From contig JAKCCP010000244.1 of assembly GCA_021841985.1 (NCBI GenBank), positions 1-7,686 on the forward strand: a DNA stretch of 7,686 nt, written 5' to 3'. Source of the stretch: Pseudomonadota bacterium. Lineage in GTDB: Bacteria > Pseudomonadota > Alphaproteobacteria > Acetobacterales > Acetobacteraceae. Under the pieces are notes generated by a model. It was not told the origin of the DNA and ran no database searches. It worked only from the letters and a program-made list of their open reading frames with translations. Shown here in pieces: positions 5,885-7,686 of this stretch. Numbering within the stretch: position 1 is the first letter of the stretch; every line of letters begins with the position of its first letter. A program made the position numbers and the translations under genes.

Positions 5885-7104
5885 GCCAGGGTCTTTTCGC
5901 GAGCTGGCCGGATGTCTGGCTGCTCGATGGCGCGCGCACGCCGTTCGTCGATTACAATGGCGCGCTCGCTCTGGTATCGCCGACCGATCTCGCGATCAAG
6001 GCGGCGCGGGCGGCGATCACGCGGGCCGGCATTGCTTCGGAAGCGATCGGCACGGTGGTCGCGGGCTCGGTCGCGCAGGCGAGTTTCGATGCCTATATGC
6101 TGCCCCGCCATATCGGGCTCTATGCCGGGCTCGCGCAAGAAACGCCGGCGCATCTCGTGCAGCGTGTCTGTGGCACCGGGATCGAGGCCTTGATGCAAGG
6201 CGCCGACGCGATCACCCATCGCGGCCTGGACGCGGCGCTTTGCGTCGGCGCCGAAAGCATGAGCCGCAATCCGATCGCGGCCTATACCCATCGCGGCGGG
6301 TTTCGCCTGGGGCAGGTCGAATTCAAGGATTTTCTCTGGGAGGCGCTGCTCGATCCGGCGCCGGGACGCAGCATGGGCGAAACCGCCGAGGCCCTGGCGC
6401 GGCGCTTCGACATTTCCCGCGCCGAGGTCGATCGCTTCGCGGCACAAAGCTTCGCGCGCGCGATCGCCGCGGCGGAATTTCGCGCCGGCGAGATCGTGCC
6501 GGTGGTCAGTGAGGTTTTTTCCAGGGACGGCCTCAATGATCGCGGCATCCGGCTTGCGCGCGGGGTGCCCGAGGTCGGCGCCGATACGCATGCGCGGCCA
6601 TCGCCGCTCGCGGTGCTCGAGAGATTGCCGCCGGCCTTCGGTGGCGTGCAGACCGGCGGCAATAGTTCGGCGATCGTCGATGGCGCGGCGGCGGCGGTGA
6701 TCGGGCGGAAAGCGCTCGCCGCGCATCCGCCGCTCGCCCGCATCGTGGCCGGGGTTGCGATCGGCTGCGCGCCGGAGATCATGGGCATCGGCCCGGTGCC
6801 GGCGATCGAGGCACTGCTCGCGCGCACCGGGCTCACCCTCGATGCGATCGACCGCGTCGAGATCAATGAGGCGTTCGGCGCGCAGGTTCTCGCCTGCGCC
6901 CGCGCCCTCGACCTCGATGAAGCGCGGCTCAACGTCAATGGCGGCGCGATCGCGATCGGCCATCCACTCGCCGCGACCGGGCTCCGCCTGACCCTGACCC
7001 TTGCGCGCGAATTGCAGCGCGCCGGACTTCGCCGCGGCATCGCCTCGGCCTGCATCGGCGGCGGCCAGGGCATCGCCCTTTTGGTCGAAAATCCCGAGAT
7101 CTGA
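5881..7104 (+). CDS. thiolase family protein (acetyl-CoA acyltransferase), probable aroyl 3-ketoacyl-CoA thiolase
   Basis: A 407-residue type I thiolase, normal family length, cleaving a 3-ketoacyl-CoA with CoA to acetyl-CoA and a two-carbon-shorter acyl-CoA. The acylated Cys97 lies in QRVCGTGIEAL, where a Thr takes the place of the Ser in the common CxSG motif. NEAF is at 329-332, the catalytic His361 in AIGHPLAATG, and the acid/base Cys391 in CIGGGQG, so all four catalytic blocks are intact. The N-terminus LLDGARTPFVDYNGAL is typical. Its start overlaps the ligase stop as ATGA, and the thioesterase follows after 6 nt. Placed between a feruloyl-CoA-type ligase and an aroyl-CoA-type thioesterase, its natural substrate is likely a 3-(hydroxyphenyl)-3-oxopropanoyl-CoA; that is inference, and a generic acetoacetyl-CoA or fatty-acid thiolase cannot be ruled out. 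Confidence 0.9.
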   Translation: MSQGLFASWPDVWLLDGARTPFVDYNGALALVSPTDLAIKAARAAITRAGIASEAIGTVVAGSVAQASFDAYMLPRHIGLYAGLAQETPAHLVQRVCGTGIEALMQGADAITHRGLDAALCVGAESMSRNPIAAYTHRGGFRLGQVEFKDFLWEALLDPAPGRSMGETAEALARRFDISRAEVDRFAAQSFARAIAAAEFRAGEIVPVVSEVFSRDGLNDRGIRLARGVPEVGADTHARPSPLAVLERLPPAFGGVQTGGNSSAIVDGAAAAVIGRKALAAHPPLARIVAGVAIGCAPEIMGIGPVPAIEALLARTGLTLDAIDRVEINEAFGAQVLACARALDLDEARLNVNGGAIAIGHPLAATGLRLTLTLARELQRAGLRRGIASACIGGGQGIALLVENPEI

Positions 7105-7110
7105 CCCCGT

Positions 7111-7536
7111 ATGTTCGCCAATACCATGACCCGTCTCATCGAATGGGGCGATTGCGATCCGGCCGGCATCGTGTTCTATCCGCGCTATTTCGCGATGTTC
7201 GACACCGCGACCGCGGCCTTGTTTCAGGCAGCACTCGGGATCGACAAGGCGGCGATGCTGGCGCGGTTCGCCATTGCCGGCTTCCCGATGGTCGACACAA
7301 GCGCGCGGTTTCTGGTGGCGCTCAGTTTCGGCACCGTCGTCCGCATCGAAAGCCGGGTCGCGGCGCTGGGGCGGTCGAGTTTCGGCATTCGCCACGCGCT
7401 GTTCGACGGCGAGACGCTTGCCGCCGAGGGCGAGGAGACGCGGGTCTGGACCCGGCGCGATTCCGAGGATCCGAAGCGCCTCCGGGCCGCGCCTATTCCC
7501 GATGAGGTGAGGGCGTGTCTCGCGCCGTCGCGGTGA
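7111..7536 (+). CDS. 4-hydroxybenzoyl-CoA thioesterase-type hotdog-fold acyl-CoA thioesterase
   Basis: A 141-residue hotdog thioesterase that would hydrolyse an aroyl-CoA (4-hydroxybenzoyl-CoA or vanilloyl-CoA) to the free acid and CoA. Its opening LIEWGDCDPAGIVFYPRYF closely resembles that of the Pseudomonas 4-hydroxybenzoyl-CoA thioesterase, whose catalytic Asp17 corresponds to Asp16 here. Further family marks are the helix FAMFDTATAALFQAALG, then PMVDTSARFLVALSFGTVVR and RSSFGIRHALFDGETLAAEG, and a C-terminal RLRAAPIPDEVRACL. Length agrees with the family. It begins 6 nt after the thiolase stop with only a weak upstream purine run (GAGAT), so translation probably depends on coupling. A YbgC-type Tol-Pal thioesterase is the main alternative, but there are no tol genes and the context is aromatic. 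Its last 44 bp overlap the MarR gene on the opposite strand. Confidence 0.85.
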   Translation: MFANTMTRLIEWGDCDPAGIVFYPRYFAMFDTATAALFQAALGIDKAAMLARFAIAGFPMVDTSARFLVALSFGTVVRIESRVAALGRSSFGIRHALFDGETLAAEGEETRVWTRRDSEDPKRLRAAPIPDEVRACLAPSR

Positions 7537-7686
7537 GCCGCGCCAGAAGCTCGAGCAGGGCCGGTTTGCCGGCCTCGCCGAGGGCCAGGGTGAGGCGCTG
7601 CTCATGGCGGGCGACCGCGGCCTCGGCGCGCTGTAGGAGGGCCGCGCCGTCTTCGGTCAGGAACAGCGCGAAGGCCCGCCGGTCGC
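7493..7686 (-). CDS. MarR-family transcriptional regulator, C-terminal part (5' end outside window)
   Basis: Read leftward from the window edge this frame gives 63 residues and a TAG at 7495-7493: DRRAFALFLTEDGAALLQ, then RAEAAVARHEQRLTLAL and GKPALLELLARLTA. The DRR-x-LT-x-G stretch is the end of the winged helix of MarR proteins, and the helices after it are the dimerisation helix at the C-terminus. The DNA-recognition helix and the start are missing. Hydroxycinnamate gene clusters are commonly controlled by MarR repressors that release DNA on binding the CoA thioester (CouR, FerC and HcaR are known cases), so local control of the operon at 3207-7536 is likely. Its 3' end overlaps the thioesterase tail by 44 bp, tail to tail. 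Confidence 0.8.
   Translation of the reverse strand, partial: DRRAFALFLTEDGAALLQRAEAAVARHEQRLTLALGEAGKPALLELLARLTATARDTPSPHRE
7559..7574. other. GC-rich hairpin just past the thioesterase stop
   Basis: GGCCGG (7559-7564), loop TTTG, CCGGCC (7569-7574): a perfect 6-bp stem 22 nt after the thioesterase stop and inside the MarR coding region. There is no T-run, so it is not a standard intrinsic terminator. It may stabilise or pause the operon transcript, or be chance. Confidence 0.3.

Noticed and set aside
6484..6520. GCCGG/CCGGC-type pairing upstream of a run of six T in the thiolase gene, suggesting a terminator
   Set aside because: The stem is only 5 bp and lies 12 nt before the T-run inside an intact coding region (V-F-S-R codons). 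It does not have terminator geometry.
5830..7605. 591-codon open frame on the minus strand opposite the thiolase and thioesterase
   Set aside because: Its translation is rich in Arg, Ala, Gly and Asp with no recognisable domain, and it lies opposite genes with intact catalytic motifs. Long antisense frames are expected at this GC content.

Overview
The window is high-GC, gene-dense bacterial DNA. Gene content and protein style point to an alphaproteobacterium, probably Rhodospirillales/Acetobacteraceae-like; the lineage is inference from a PhoR of the alphaproteobacterial type, the rsmI/LpoA-like neighbour pair and codon bias. I see no tRNA, rRNA, CRISPR array, insertion sequence or gene-free stretch above 100 bases.

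Left part (1-3115), housekeeping and envelope. A partial rsmI (16S rRNA 2'-O-ribose methyltransferase) runs leftward from 606. Facing it, and overlapping it by 16 bases at the 5' end, a lipoprotein of the 'penicillin-binding protein activator' (LpoA-like, type 1 periplasmic-binding fold) family runs rightward from 591 to 1850. It is followed without a gap by a PhoR-type sensor histidine kinase ending at 3115. The kinase frame contains no ATG, GTG or TTG that would keep its membrane helix. Its best start is a CTG at 1847 that overlaps the lipoprotein stop codon (CTGA).

Right part (3116-7686), a probable hydroxycinnamate (ferulate/p-coumarate) catabolic operon. Its genes are an enoyl-CoA hydratase/crotonase (3207-3998), a feruloyl-CoA synthetase-type ligase (4070-5884), a thiolase (5881-7104, ATGA overlap) and a 4-hydroxybenzoyl-CoA-thioesterase-type hotdog enzyme (7111-7536). 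The 3' end of a MarR-family regulator lies convergently and overlaps the thioesterase tail (7493 to window end). A sigma70-like promoter (3124-3152) precedes the hydratase. Directly upstream of it, across the kinase stop codon, lies an AT-rich 21-bp imperfect palindrome (3099-3119), a good candidate MarR operator.

Working model: the ligase activates a hydroxycinnamate to its CoA ester, the hydratase adds water, an unseen 3-hydroxyacyl-CoA dehydrogenase oxidises the product, the thiolase releases acetyl-CoA and an aroyl-CoA, and the thioesterase frees the hydroxybenzoate. That is the CoA-dependent beta-oxidative side-chain shortening route, not the retro-aldol route to an aldehyde. The MarR protein would sense the CoA ester. 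The dehydrogenase step is not encoded in this window.
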